Below are positions 7,512-15,235 of a DNA stretch of 26,049 nt, in pieces. Under the pieces are notes generated by a model. That model made no database searches, was not told the origin of the DNA, and was given only the letters and a program-made list of their open reading frames with translations. This stretch comes from DATBMA01 sp036555105. Its GTDB lineage: Bacteria > Actinomycetota > Acidimicrobiia > Spongiisociales > ZC4RG35. A program made the translations under genes and the position numbers. The first letter of the stretch is position 1; every line of letters begins with the position of its first letter. The stretch lies in contig DATBMA010000072.1 in NCBI GenBank assembly GCA_036555105.1, forward strand, positions 1 through 26,049, given 5' to 3'.

Positions 7512-8353
7512 CGGCGGGTCGCCTCCATCAGGGCGGTCACGCTCTGGATCAGGTCGTTTATCCGGTCAAGGTGCTGAGGCGGGAACTTCTTCTGCTCGAC
7601 GGCTTCGAGCAGGCGGGTGAGGGCCAAATGGAGCCGCTCGGTTGGCTCCGGCTCCTGGGGGGCTGAAGGCTTCGGGGCGGCAACTTGCTCCGGCTCGGCA
7701 ATGCCGTCGGTCTCAGCCACGTGCTCTGGGACCGGCTCCGGCTCGGACGGTGCCACGACGAGCGGCTCGGGGTCGAGAGCAGCAGGCGAGAGATCCAAAG
7801 CCTCCGGTTCGAATTGCTCGTCGACCTGAGCTACCGAGAGCTCGAGCGCCGCGATCTCTGCATCCAAGGAGACCTGTTCAGTGTCCACCGCCACATCGGC
7901 CGGCTCGGCCGCGGCAACACCCTGGTCATCCCAGTCCTCGGCCGTCGCCATGACGTCTCGTAGAGTGAAGGTGAAGACCTCCCCGTCGCCATTGCTGGTC
8001 TCCTCGGCGGGAGCCGCCTCGGCGCCGCCCTCCGAGTCCTTCTTGGCGGCGAACAGCTTTCCGATGCTCCCGAGCATGCTCTTCTTGTTGAGACGCGGAA
8101 GCGCCTCGTACGAGAAGCCGAGCGCGTCGTCGGCGGCGAACACGGCCGTCTCCTCCCCCAACGTCAGCTGAAAACGATCGCCCTCCAGGCGGCTGGCAGC
8201 CACCTGGCTGAGCGGCCATGAGCCCAGGCTCTGATCCCCACTGGTGAGGTCGATCTTGCTCGGATGCAGCACCATGACGGCGCGAATCCAATTCCTCGGA
8301 TCGTCCTGGACCTGGAGATTCCCCTGGAAGCGAACAGTCGACTCCGCCACCAT
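7508..8353 (-). CDS. Unknown protein with beta-rich N-terminus and Pro/Glu-rich linker, inside the hut cluster
   Basis: A 281-residue protein I do not recognise. Residues 1-85 form a beta-rich, possibly PH-like domain (VRFQGNLQVQ, VMVLHPSKIDL, FQLTLGEETAVFAADD). Then come a short basic patch (LNKKSMLGSIGKLFAAKK), a long acidic Ala/Pro/Glu-rich stretch (about 110-240) that should be disordered, and a C-terminal helical segment (LHLALTRLLEAVEQKKF to SVTALMEATRR). There is no signal peptide or membrane segment. It lies 81 nt downstream of hutH on the same strand, separated by a large palindrome, so co-transcription with hutGH is uncertain. GGGAG lies 13 nt before the ATG. The overall plan resembles actinobacterial scaffold or cell-division accessory proteins, but that is only a comparison of layout. 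Confidence 0.75.
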   Translation of the reverse strand: MVAESTVRFQGNLQVQDDPRNWIRAVMVLHPSKIDLTSGDQSLGSWPLSQVAASRLEGDRFQLTLGEETAVFAADDALGFSYEALPRLNKKSMLGSIGKLFAAKKDSEGGAEAAPAEETSNGDGEVFTFTLRDVMATAEDWDDQGVAAAEPADVAVDTEQVSLDAEIAALELSVAQVDEQFEPEALDLSPAALDPEPLVVAPSEPEPVPEHVAETDGIAEPEQVAAPKPSAPQEPEPTERLHLALTRLLEAVEQKKFPPQHLDRINDLIQSVTALMEATRR

Positions 8354-8412
8354 CGGTGGTCACACTCCCACCCCTGGCGTCCGAGGTCAAGGGGAAATGG
8401 CCTGAGCCATGC

Positions 8413-8462
8413 GTTTTGGCGCGGGGATCTCGACCTATAGGTCGATTTTCCCGCGCCAGAAC
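8413..8462. repeat. 50-bp imperfect palindrome spanning the hutH stop codon
   Basis: Outer arms GTTTTGGCGCGGG (8413-8425) and CCCGCGCCAGAAC (8450-8462) pair over 13 positions with one G-U wobble on plus-strand RNA (a C-A mismatch on minus-strand RNA). Inside is the perfect 16-bp palindrome TCGACCTATAGGTCGA (8430-8445), separated by GATC and TTTT. The hutH stop TAG (8435-8437) lies in the centre and the last codons of hutH (WRGKIDL) form one arm. It could be a terminator, an mRNA 3'-end stabiliser, a protein-binding site or a small mobile palindromic element. Confidence 0.75.
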
Positions 8463-9961
8463 GGGGGGGTCGAGGTCAGAATCGCCGCCACCGCTTCGAT
8501 CTCGCCGGCCAGGACGCGGTCCTCGGCCAGCGGAGGCACCAGCTTCCGAATCGACGCGCACAACTCGGCCGTGACCGGGGCCGGCCGGAGCGGGGCTCGG
8601 TACTCGATGCCCTGCACCGCGCAGATGATCTCGATGGCCAGCACCCGCGAGGTGTTGGCGACCACCGAGACCAGCTTGCGAGCAGCCCCCCAGCCCATCG
8701 ACACATGGTCCTCCTGGCTGCCTGACGTGGGGATCGACTCCACCGAGGCTGGATGGCTCAGGACCCGGTTCTCAGCCACCAGAGAGGCGGCGGTGTACTG
8801 GGCCAGCATGTAGCCCGAGTTGAGCCCGGGACGGGGCGAGAGAAAGGCGGGCAGCCCGGCGGAATGCTGGGGGTCGAGTAAGCGGTCGGTGCGGCGCTCG
8901 GAGATGGAAGAGAGCTCGGTCAGGGCAATGGCGAGGAAGTCGAGGGCCATCGCCAGGGGTTGGCCGTGGAAGTTGCCGGCCGACACCACTTCACCGGTTT
9001 CCGGCAGGACGATTGGATTGTCGACCACCGCTCCCAACTCGCGCTCGCATACCTCGCGTGCAAAGGCGATGGCGTCCCGACACGCGCCATGGACTTGTGG
9101 AGCACAGCGCAGTGAGTAGGCGTCCTGAACTGCGTGGGCGAAGTCGTCGACATGGCTGCTGCCGATCTGGGACCCGGCCAGAGTCCCACCGATGTTGGCC
9201 GCCGAGCGGGCCTGACCGGGATGGGGGCGAAGGGCGTGGATCTCCGGCCGGAATGGTCGAGCACTACCGAGCAGGGCTTCGACCGACAGGGCGCAGGCGG
9301 CATCGGCCGCGTCGGCGAGCTTCTCGGCGGCGTCCACCGCAAGCGCAAGCTGGGCGAGCATCCCTTCGGTCCCGTTGAGCAGCGAGAGCCCTTCCTTGGC
9401 CTCGAGCCGAAGCGGCTCCAGGTGATGTCGTGAGAGCACCTGGGATGCCTCCATCACCTCGCCAGAGTCCTGCAGCCAACCCTCGCCTATCACGGGCAGG
9501 GCCAGGTGGGCAAAAGGGGCCAGATCCCCGGAGGCACCGACCGAGCCCTGCGACGGGACCACAGGCAGAAGATCGAGGGCGAGGAACTCGAGATATCGCT
9601 CCACCAGGGCCGGCCTCACCCCGCTGTAGCCCTGAGACAGGGTCCGGGCCCGTAAGAGCAGCATCGCTCGCACCGTCAGGTCATCGAGCGGCGGGCCGAC
9701 CCCGGCCGCATGGGATCGGATGAGGTGCACCTGCAGGTCGGCCGCCTCCTGGGGATCCACCCTGGTGGCGGCGAGAGCCCCGAAGCCGGTGGTCACTCCG
9801 TATACGACGAGGTCGGAGGCAAGGGCCTCTTCGACCACCCGACGGGAAGGCGCCATCCGCTCCGCCAGGCGAGGCCCTGCCACCACGTTCGCCCGTCGGT
9901 TGGCCACCTCCACCACGTCTTCGACGTGGAGGGGCTCGCCGTCGATCACCACCTCCCTCAT
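8435..9961 (-). CDS. hutH: Histidine ammonia-lyase
   Basis: HutH eliminates ammonia from histidine to give urocanate, the first step of the pathway. The 508-residue length is normal. The Ala143-Ser144-Gly145 triad in GSVGASGDLAP would cyclise to the MIO cofactor, and Tyr54 in VVYGVTTGFGALA is the expected catalytic tyrosine. Also typical are VQDAYSLRC, NFHGQPLAMALDF and SGSQEDHVSMG. The ATG at 9961 overlaps the hutG stop (ATGA), so the two are translationally coupled. The open frame continues 116 codons upstream, but that is the hutG region in another frame and not part of HutH. The stop lies inside a large palindrome. Confidence 0.97.
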   Translation of the reverse strand: MREVVIDGEPLHVEDVVEVANRRANVVAGPRLAERMAPSRRVVEEALASDLVVYGVTTGFGALAATRVDPQEAADLQVHLIRSHAAGVGPPLDDLTVRAMLLLRARTLSQGYSGVRPALVERYLEFLALDLLPVVPSQGSVGASGDLAPFAHLALPVIGEGWLQDSGEVMEASQVLSRHHLEPLRLEAKEGLSLLNGTEGMLAQLALAVDAAEKLADAADAACALSVEALLGSARPFRPEIHALRPHPGQARSAANIGGTLAGSQIGSSHVDDFAHAVQDAYSLRCAPQVHGACRDAIAFAREVCERELGAVVDNPIVLPETGEVVSAGNFHGQPLAMALDFLAIALTELSSISERRTDRLLDPQHSAGLPAFLSPRPGLNSGYMLAQYTAASLVAENRVLSHPASVESIPTSGSQEDHVSMGWGAARKLVSVVANTSRVLAIEIICAVQGIEYRAPLRPAPVTAELCASIRKLVPPLAEDRVLAGEIEAVAAILTSTPPFWRGKIDL

Positions 9962-10872
9962 CGCGCTGCCACTCCGGAGGCGAAGGCCAGGAACACATTG
10001 GCCATGTTCATCACCGTGATCCCGGTGGGGTCCTGGCTGGGGTCCACCTCGACGAAGTCGGCAGACCTGACTTTGGCATTGGATCCGCAGGCGAAGGCGG
10101 CCCTGGCCAGCTGCCTCGAGGTCATCCCCCCGGGACGGGCCCCCGGACATCCGGGAGCGAAGGCAGCATCGAGCACATCGATGTCGAAGTCGACATGGAT
10201 CCACTCTGCCAGCTTCCCGAGTTCGTCGAGCGCCGAGCCGACCACGTCTTCGATCCCCCAGCGATCGACCATCTCCATCGTGTAGACGCGGATGCCGTTG
10301 CTCTCGCAATACGCCCGATACTCAGACGAGTTGGCAAAGGAGTGGATTCCGACCTGGGCGATGTGGGTTCCTTCGAGACCGTCTTCGATCAGCCCACGGA
10401 CCGGGGTGCCGTTGGTCGGGCCCCGATCGAGGGTGCGGACGTCGTGATGGGCGTCGAAGGTGAGAAGAGCACTCGCCGTCAGCCGGCCAGCGCGCAATCC
10501 ATTGAGGAGAGGACGGGTGATGGCGTTGTCGCCCCCCAGGAAGCAGAAGACTGGGCCGGGACCCGAATGGGATTCGACCAGGCCGGCGGCGCGCTCCGCA
10601 ATCCCCTGCTGAGACGCCGGGGTGTCGAGCCACTGCAGGTCCCAGTCCCCCCGATCGAGCACCGCCAGCTGATCGAGCCTTTGCCCACTCTCCGAGTCGA
10701 AGACGCTGAACCTGCCCAACGCCTCCCGCATCTCACCCGGCGCCAGATCGGCCCGGCTCGGAGTGAGAGACGCCACCGAGCATGGCACGCCCGCCACGAC
10801 CAGGGTCGGAGATGGGGATGCCGAAGCCAGCCATTCGTCAGCCCGTGGCCAATGTGGATCGGCGATCGCCAC
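9958..10872 (-). CDS. hutG: Formimidoylglutamase-like ureohydrolase
   Basis: A 304-residue arginase/ureohydrolase-family protein. By position with hutH, hutU and hutI it should hydrolyse N-formimino-L-glutamate to glutamate and formamide. Metal-binding motifs visible are TFDAHHDV (Asp140, His142, Asp144) and DFDIDVLDAAFAPG (Asp230, Asp232). The usual GGDHS motif is GGDNA here (Asn116), so one Mn-binding His is replaced. The start is GTG; a TAGGCT box ends 8 nt upstream and there is no Shine-Dalgarno sequence. It overlaps hutH by 4 nt (ATGA). A different hydrolase activity within the family (agmatinase, guanidinobutyrase) cannot be excluded, but context favours HutG. Confidence 0.85.
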   Translation of the reverse strand: MAIADPHWPRADEWLASASPSPTLVVAGVPCSVASLTPSRADLAPGEMREALGRFSVFDSESGQRLDQLAVLDRGDWDLQWLDTPASQQGIAERAAGLVESHSGPGPVFCFLGGDNAITRPLLNGLRAGRLTASALLTFDAHHDVRTLDRGPTNGTPVRGLIEDGLEGTHIAQVGIHSFANSSEYRAYCESNGIRVYTMEMVDRWGIEDVVGSALDELGKLAEWIHVDFDIDVLDAAFAPGCPGARPGGMTSRQLARAAFACGSNAKVRSADFVEVDPSQDPTGITVMNMANVFLAFASGVAAR

Positions 10873-10945
10873 GAGCGGCGAGCCTAGGACGGATCACAGG
10901 GTGCACGCCGGTCTCATAGGCTGGCAGCCCGACACCGGAGGGCAG

Positions 10946-11746
10946 ATGGCGATCGAGTTCGACCTCGACGGTCCGGTGGCCGTGGTCACCCTGGCCCGGC
11001 CCGACAAGTTCAACGCCGTCACCCAGGAGCTGAGTGACGGCTTGGTGGAGGCAATATCGAGGGCAGGAGATGAGGCTCGTGCACTCGTCATCACCGGTGC
11101 CGGAAAGGCCTTCTGCGCCGGAGCCGACCTGGGTGATCTCATGGATGACTATGCGACGGGCGGGCCCGACTTGGCACGGGTCATCGCCGCCCGCTTCAAC
11201 CCCATGGTCTACGCGCTCGAAGAGGCGCCGGTCCCGACCATCGCCGCCATCAACGGGGTAGCGGCGGGAGCAGGGCTGGGGCTTGCCCTTGCCTGCGACC
11301 TCCGGGTGATGTCCAGCAGCGCATATCTCGTGTCGGCGTTCATCGGCTTGGCCCTCATCCCCGATACCGGCACGACCTGGGCGCTGGTGCAGCACCTCGG
11401 CCTGTCGCGGGCGATGGAGCTGACGATGACCAACCGGCGTCTGGATGCCGAGGAGTCGGCTCAGCTCGGGCTGGCCCGGCTGGTGCCCCCGGACCAGGTG
11501 AAGGAAAGCGCCGTCGCCTGGGCCAGGGAGCTGGCTGAGGGGCCGACCGCGGCCTTCGTCAGCAATCGCAGACTGCTGCGGGCGGCGGCCGCTTCCAACC
11601 TGGCAGAGGCCCTAAGTCGGGAAGCCAGGGCCCAGGGCGAGCTCGGTCGATCGAGCCTCCATCTCGAGGGGATGCAGGCCTTCCTCGAGAAACGGCCTCC
11701 CGACTTCCGCCGGGCCGCCGAATTGGATCAGGGAGAGACCAAGTAG
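10946..11746 (+). CDS. Enoyl-CoA hydratase/isomerase family protein (PaaG-like)
   Basis: A 266-residue crotonase-fold enzyme acting on an acyl-CoA. The oxyanion-hole segments are CAGADL (57-62) and NGVAAGAGLGLALACDLR (103-120). In the catalytic region it reads IGLALIPDTGTTW, with Asp140 in the place seen in PaaG-type 1,2-epoxyphenylacetyl-CoA isomerases rather than the two glutamates of classical enoyl-CoA hydratases, so an isomerase is likelier than a hydratase. ATG 10946 follows GGAGGG (10937-10942); the open frame upstream overlaps hutG antisense and is not used. No other phenylacetate or beta-oxidation genes are nearby. Its 3' end overlaps the convergent DUF3237 gene by 19 nt. Confidence 0.9.
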   Translation: MAIEFDLDGPVAVVTLARPDKFNAVTQELSDGLVEAISRAGDEARALVITGAGKAFCAGADLGDLMDDYATGGPDLARVIAARFNPMVYALEEAPVPTIAAINGVAAGAGLGLALACDLRVMSSSAYLVSAFIGLALIPDTGTTWALVQHLGLSRAMELTMTNRRLDAEESAQLGLARLVPPDQVKESAVAWARELAEGPTAAFVSNRRLLRAAAASNLAEALSREARAQGELGRSSLHLEGMQAFLEKRPPDFRRAAELDQGETK

Positions 11747-12135
11747 ATGGTCAGTCCCAGCTGTCCGCCCTCGCCGGCGCCGATCCCCACCCCTATCGAG
11801 GTGTTGAGAAACGCCAGATCCTCATTGCCGGTCTGGAAGGTGATTAGCTCGTGCGGTCGAGCCTGGGTCGGGCTGTCGACGATGCTCACACCGATCGCCC
11901 GGTAGGCGACGGTCTCGCGCTTCTCACCGATCGTCCCTCTGATCTCCAGGTCCATGTTTCCGTCGCCCCGCACGGTCACATAGTCGACTCCGCGCACGGG
12001 CCGCTCGCCCTCCCACCGGGAGCTGGTGGCCGTTCCCTCGAATGGGAAATCGATTCGAGTCCCCCCCGGCATGTTGCCGAGCATGCGGGGGGTGAGGGTG
12101 GCCTTCACGACACAGAGTTCTTCGAGTGACGCCAT
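11728..12135 (-). CDS. DUF3237 family protein
   Basis: A 135-residue protein matching the DUF3237 pattern: L-x-P-x-x-L-G-x-x-P-x-G-x-R-I-D-F-P-F-E-G near the N-terminus, RPVRGVDYVTVRGDGNMDLEIRGTI in the middle, and a C-terminal beta strand region (FLNTSIGVGIG, GLTIYLVSP). Members are small beta-barrel cytoplasmic proteins of uncertain role, often beside acyl-CoA or aromatic degradation genes, which fits the convergent crotonase. ATG 12135 has AGGAG six nt upstream. Its stop lies within the last codons of the crotonase gene on the other strand. Confidence 0.8.
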   Translation of the reverse strand: MASLEELCVVKATLTPRMLGNMPGGTRIDFPFEGTATSSRWEGERPVRGVDYVTVRGDGNMDLEIRGTIGEKRETVAYRAIGVSIVDSPTQARPHELITFQTGNEDLAFLNTSIGVGIGAGEGGQLGLTIYLVSP

Positions 12136-12186
12136 GCGGGCTCCTATCGGTAGTCACCCGAAGATAACGAGGCGGGATGGCCGCGG

Positions 12187-12843
12187 TCAGCCGACCTGGC
12201 CCAAAATCGCTATCACCTCTCGGTCGGAGGTCTGCCCGAAGTGGTCGTACCACTCGCCGACCGCCAAGAACCAGTCAGGTACGTGCAGGCAGATCACTTC
12301 GAGCCCGTCGGATCGCATCTCTCGGACCGTCTCAGCGGCTCCGACCGGGACCGCCACCAGGGCCCGCTTGGCTCCGGCCCCCTCAGCCGATTCCACCGCC
12401 GCCCTGGCCGTGTAGCCCGTGGCGAGCCCGTCGTCGACTATCACCGCGGTGGCGCCGCTCAGGTCGAGGCGGGCCCGTCCCTCCCGATACGCGGTGGCCC
12501 GTCGCTCGAGCTCGATCTCCTCATCGCGTCTCACCTGGTCGATCTGCTCCGGAGTGACGTGGGCCTGCTCGATGATGCTGGAGTTCAGGACGACGACGCC
12601 GCCTTCGGCGATCGCCCCCATCCCCAACTCCGGCTGCCAAGGCACTCCGAGCTTCCGCACGACGAGCACGTCCAACGGTGCCCGCATTCGATCGGCAACG
12701 GCTGCGGCAACCACCACCCCACCCCGCGGCAGGCCCAACACCACAGGCCGAACCACAGGGAACTCGGAGATGCAATTGCCCAGAGCCTCCCCTGCTTGGG
12801 CGCGACTCCGAAACGTTCTACGTTCAGTGTCCGCCTGTTCCAC
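12187..12843 (-). CDS. Phosphoribosyltransferase-like protein
   Basis: About 218 residues with a type I phosphoribosyltransferase fold. The PRPP-binding loop is visible as VIVDDGLATGYTA (about 134-146), with VVLGLPRGGVVVAAAVAD and LDVLVVRKLGVPWQPELGMGA upstream, the usual arrangement of the stand-alone PRT proteins often annotated as predicted phosphoribosyltransferases. The acceptor base is unknown and some of these proteins may be regulatory or salvage enzymes. The start is weakly supported: TTG at 12846 and GTG at 12843 are adjacent, with no clear Shine-Dalgarno sequence. It follows the lipoprotein gene on the same strand after 61 nt. Confidence 0.85.
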   Translation of the reverse strand: MEQADTERRTFRSRAQAGEALGNCISEFPVVRPVVLGLPRGGVVVAAAVADRMRAPLDVLVVRKLGVPWQPELGMGAIAEGGVVVLNSSIIEQAHVTPEQIDQVRRDEEIELERRATAYREGRARLDLSGATAVIVDDGLATGYTARAAVESAEGAGAKRALVAVPVGAAETVREMRSDGLEVICLHVPDWFLAVGEWYDHFGQTSDREVIAILGQVG

Positions 12844-12904
12844 CAAAGATCACGCAGTACAGGGATCAGCGGCGAGCCTCATCGGCGACCCCCTCATCTA
12901 GGAA

Positions 12905-14029
12905 CTACTCGTCGCCCGGCGACACGAGTTCAAGCATGCCGGACTCCTCCAGCGCTTCCCAATGCTCCACCCGATCATCGATCTTCTCGATGGGAATCGA
13001 CTCCAGCAAAGTGACGCGCCCGGACATGACTGGCTCGCCAGGTTGGATGCCTGCGGTATCGATCGCAACCAGCAGAGCGATATCTTGCGACCTACCTGCC
13101 GAGTCTGAACCAACAATTGAACCGAGCAGGCCGAGGGGGTGCGCCAGATCCGCGTCCCCGTTCATCAGCCAGAACTCAAGCACTCCATCGTCTCCCAAGT
13201 ACGCGTCAACAACGTACCCGATGTCCGCAGCGCGGCCGTCTGCGGGGAAGCAGTCATTCCAGCCCGCGGACGACTTCGAACAGATAACGAGGTCACCTAG
13301 CGGGGTCGAAATCGTTGCATCGACCAAAGAAAACTGCAGGCTATCTAACAGAGTAGCACTGGCAGTTTCGGGGTTCAGAACAACGATGTCGGTAGACGCT
13401 GTTGTGTCTGTGCTCGCCTCACCAAGGAGGGTTGACAACTCGTCCGGACTACTTCCGGGCATGGCGCGAACCACGGAATCCACGTCTTCACCGAACCTAC
13501 TCTCAAGCGGCGAATAGAGGGCCAAGGCCTGACACTCGCCAGGGAAGAACGTTCTCCCGTCCTTCATCACAGCCACGACATAGAGAACCAAGTTTTGTAT
13601 TTCGTAAACGGCCGGATCAGCGATCGCCGCCCAAGCCGACCCCCCATTTGCCAACACCCAGTTCACGCCCGGCCAGAACGAGCTGTGCCCGGTGATGTCG
13701 ATGTACTCAATTCCATCCTCGCCCAAGACTCCAATCCTCGATGGGACCATCGATGGACTCGTTTGGTCTTCGTCCGCATCGCTTACATCCATGAGCTGCT
13801 GCCAGCCCGCCGCCGATTCCATGTACTCGAAGGCTGGGGCGCGATCTGCATCTGGATATGCACACGGGGAGAACACATCGTTGATCGTCGATATTGGAGC
13901 GTCGGTGGGGGTTTCCTCTGGACTCAGCGCGACCTGATAACCCCCACACGCGGTTAGGAAGACCGTCAACAGAGTGCCGGTAAGCCTTGGAGGGCTGCAA
14001 CGTACGCGGCCAAGCTCGTGGGAACTCAT
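12905..14029 (-). CDS. Predicted lipoprotein coupled to the metalloprotease gene
   Basis: A 374-residue protein with a signal peptide and lipobox LTAC (Cys28), so it should be an exported membrane-anchored lipoprotein. The mature part starts with a Thr/Pro/Glu-rich linker and has no family I recognise; several cysteines (SPCAYPD, PGECQA, VICSKSS, NDCFPAD) suggest disulfides. ATG 14029 overlaps the stop of the upstream metalloprotease gene (ATGA), and GAGAGGGA precedes it, so the two proteins are made together. That pairing suggests a partner, docking protein or inhibitor of the protease, an inference from linkage only. Base composition is clearly lower in G+C than in neighbouring metabolic genes, suggesting a different origin or relaxed selection. 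Confidence 0.8.
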   Translation of the reverse strand: MSSHELGRVRCSPPRLTGTLLTVFLTACGGYQVALSPEETPTDAPISTINDVFSPCAYPDADRAPAFEYMESAAGWQQLMDVSDADEDQTSPSMVPSRIGVLGEDGIEYIDITGHSSFWPGVNWVLANGGSAWAAIADPAVYEIQNLVLYVVAVMKDGRTFFPGECQALALYSPLESRFGEDVDSVVRAMPGSSPDELSTLLGEASTDTTASTDIVVLNPETASATLLDSLQFSLVDATISTPLGDLVICSKSSAGWNDCFPADGRAADIGYVVDAYLGDDGVLEFWLMNGDADLAHPLGLLGSIVGSDSAGRSQDIALLVAIDTAGIQPGEPVMSGRVTLLESIPIEKIDDRVEHWEALEESGMLELVSPGDE

Positions 14030-15120
14030 TGTCCCTCTCCCCGCACATTGTCGAAGAGAATTGGTGTATTGATACCTGAACTGTTGGTAGACCGACCGTA
14101 CGCACGAATCTGAAGTTGCAATCCGTCCGTGTTCGCCGGGTTCACCCAAGACCCAGTCAGAGCCGTCCATGTTGTACCTATCGTGGCGACAGACGTCTCA
14201 GACAGAATGACATAGCCGCCAACGGTTGTCGCGTCGTTGGGGTTACTCAGCCCATTGGCGTATGAACACTCGTTATCCCCCGACTCAGCGAGTGTTTGAC
14301 GATAGAGACGAGCCATTGCTTTGGTGGTATAGGTCGAGGACGGGCTTTTGACATTGATTCGGGAGCGATAAGAGGCGTTGTCGCCCCCAGTCCATAGCCT
14401 TACCGTCTGATAGATGTACGAGTTGAGCTCAGTTCCACTCGCAAGGAACGAAACGTTGCCGGGGCCGGTCGCGCCACCCGTGCCCAGGACCGTAGCTGTA
14501 CCATTTGTTTGGCCCCAGTAGGTAAACCCGCGCTCGAAGCCGATATTTGCGTGAAGTTGTCTATCCGCGATGGAGCTGTGAAGCCAGGTCAGGTAAGCAG
14601 CATCGTCCTGCTTGAGCAGATTGGTAGCCGAAAAGTTGCCCCAGTCGATACAGGTCGCCATGGTGGCTGGGTTATCACCATTTCGAGAATCCTCCAGCCC
14701 ACTGTGTGATCCCCCAAGCAGATGGAACATCTCATGGCGCCCCACGTGGTAATAGAACTTTGCAGCTGAAAAGTTGGAGTTCACCCAAGCTTGAGGAGTG
14801 GCGAAACAGTCTGAACCCCCGTATTCAGCCATCGGCTGATTGAGAATCCGAACAAGAGTTGCTGTGGACGAAGTCGACTCTGTGATGCTTACGAGTCCGG
14901 TCCCGTCGTAGTCCAGTTCGTTGTCCAGGGTGTTGATCGCAGCCCGGACCCACCCCTTCTTGGCGTCGGTCCACCCCCCATCCGTCGAGAATTTCCACTG
15001 AATCGTCTGCGCGTTACAAATGTGAGGCTCCTGCATGTATGCGTTGGCCGCGGGTTGGATCCCGACCATCGACAAGACCTGAGCCAGTGCGAGCGCCCAA
15101 CAGTACTTTGCGGTCCTCAC
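14026..15120 (-). CDS. Secreted metzincin-type zinc metalloprotease with C-terminal jelly-roll-like domain
   Basis: A 364-residue secreted protein. A signal peptide (MRTAKYCWALALAQVLSMVG, likely cleaved after ANA at about 27) leads into a matrixin-like domain. The zinc motif HEMFHLLGGSH (129-139) fits HExxHxxGxxH exactly, and PATMATC (Met154) resembles the Met-turn. LLKQDDAAYLTWLH matches the last helix of matrixins. From about 193, GFERGFTYWGQT opens a beta-rich region (to the end) resembling the carbohydrate-binding or jelly-roll domains of secreted hydrolases. No clear pro-domain is seen, so the control of activity is unclear. GTG start with GAGGGA five nt upstream. Lower G+C than neighbours; coupled by 4 nt to the downstream lipoprotein gene. 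Confidence 0.85.
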   Translation of the reverse strand: MRTAKYCWALALAQVLSMVGIQPAANAYMQEPHICNAQTIQWKFSTDGGWTDAKKGWVRAAINTLDNELDYDGTGLVSITESTSSTATLVRILNQPMAEYGGSDCFATPQAWVNSNFSAAKFYYHVGRHEMFHLLGGSHSGLEDSRNGDNPATMATCIDWGNFSATNLLKQDDAAYLTWLHSSIADRQLHANIGFERGFTYWGQTNGTATVLGTGGATGPGNVSFLASGTELNSYIYQTVRLWTGGDNASYRSRINVKSPSSTYTTKAMARLYRQTLAESGDNECSYANGLSNPNDATTVGGYVILSETSVATIGTTWTALTGSWVNPANTDGLQLQIRAYGRSTNSSGINTPILFDNVRGEGQ

Positions 15121-15235
15121 GGGTTCCCTCGGCGTGAGTGAATCAGCGAAATCCTAGCGGTCTCATCTCCAGGCTGAGGTGGTAGCTACCTGATGGCGAG
15201 AGACGGGACCAGCTACAAGCCGTAACGCAAGCCGG

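Noticed and set aside
5723..7666. 647-residue plus-strand open frame opposite hutU
   Set aside because: It lies antisense to a secure urocanase and runs through the methyltransferase in the wrong frame; its product is Arg/Gly/His-rich without any motif.
9962..10309. N-terminal extension of hutH by 116 codons
   Set aside because: That region encodes the HutG catalytic part in another frame; HutH family homology starts at the ATG at 9961.
12061..12091. C-run/G-run hairpin near the start of the DUF3237 gene
   Set aside because: It lies inside coding sequence (PRMLGNMPGG), has a bulge, and can arise from codon bias.
15121..15235. Possible tRNA or small RNA between hisC and the protease gene
   Set aside because: Only a 10-bp palindrome is visible; no cloverleaf, CCA end or conserved tRNA loops could be found.
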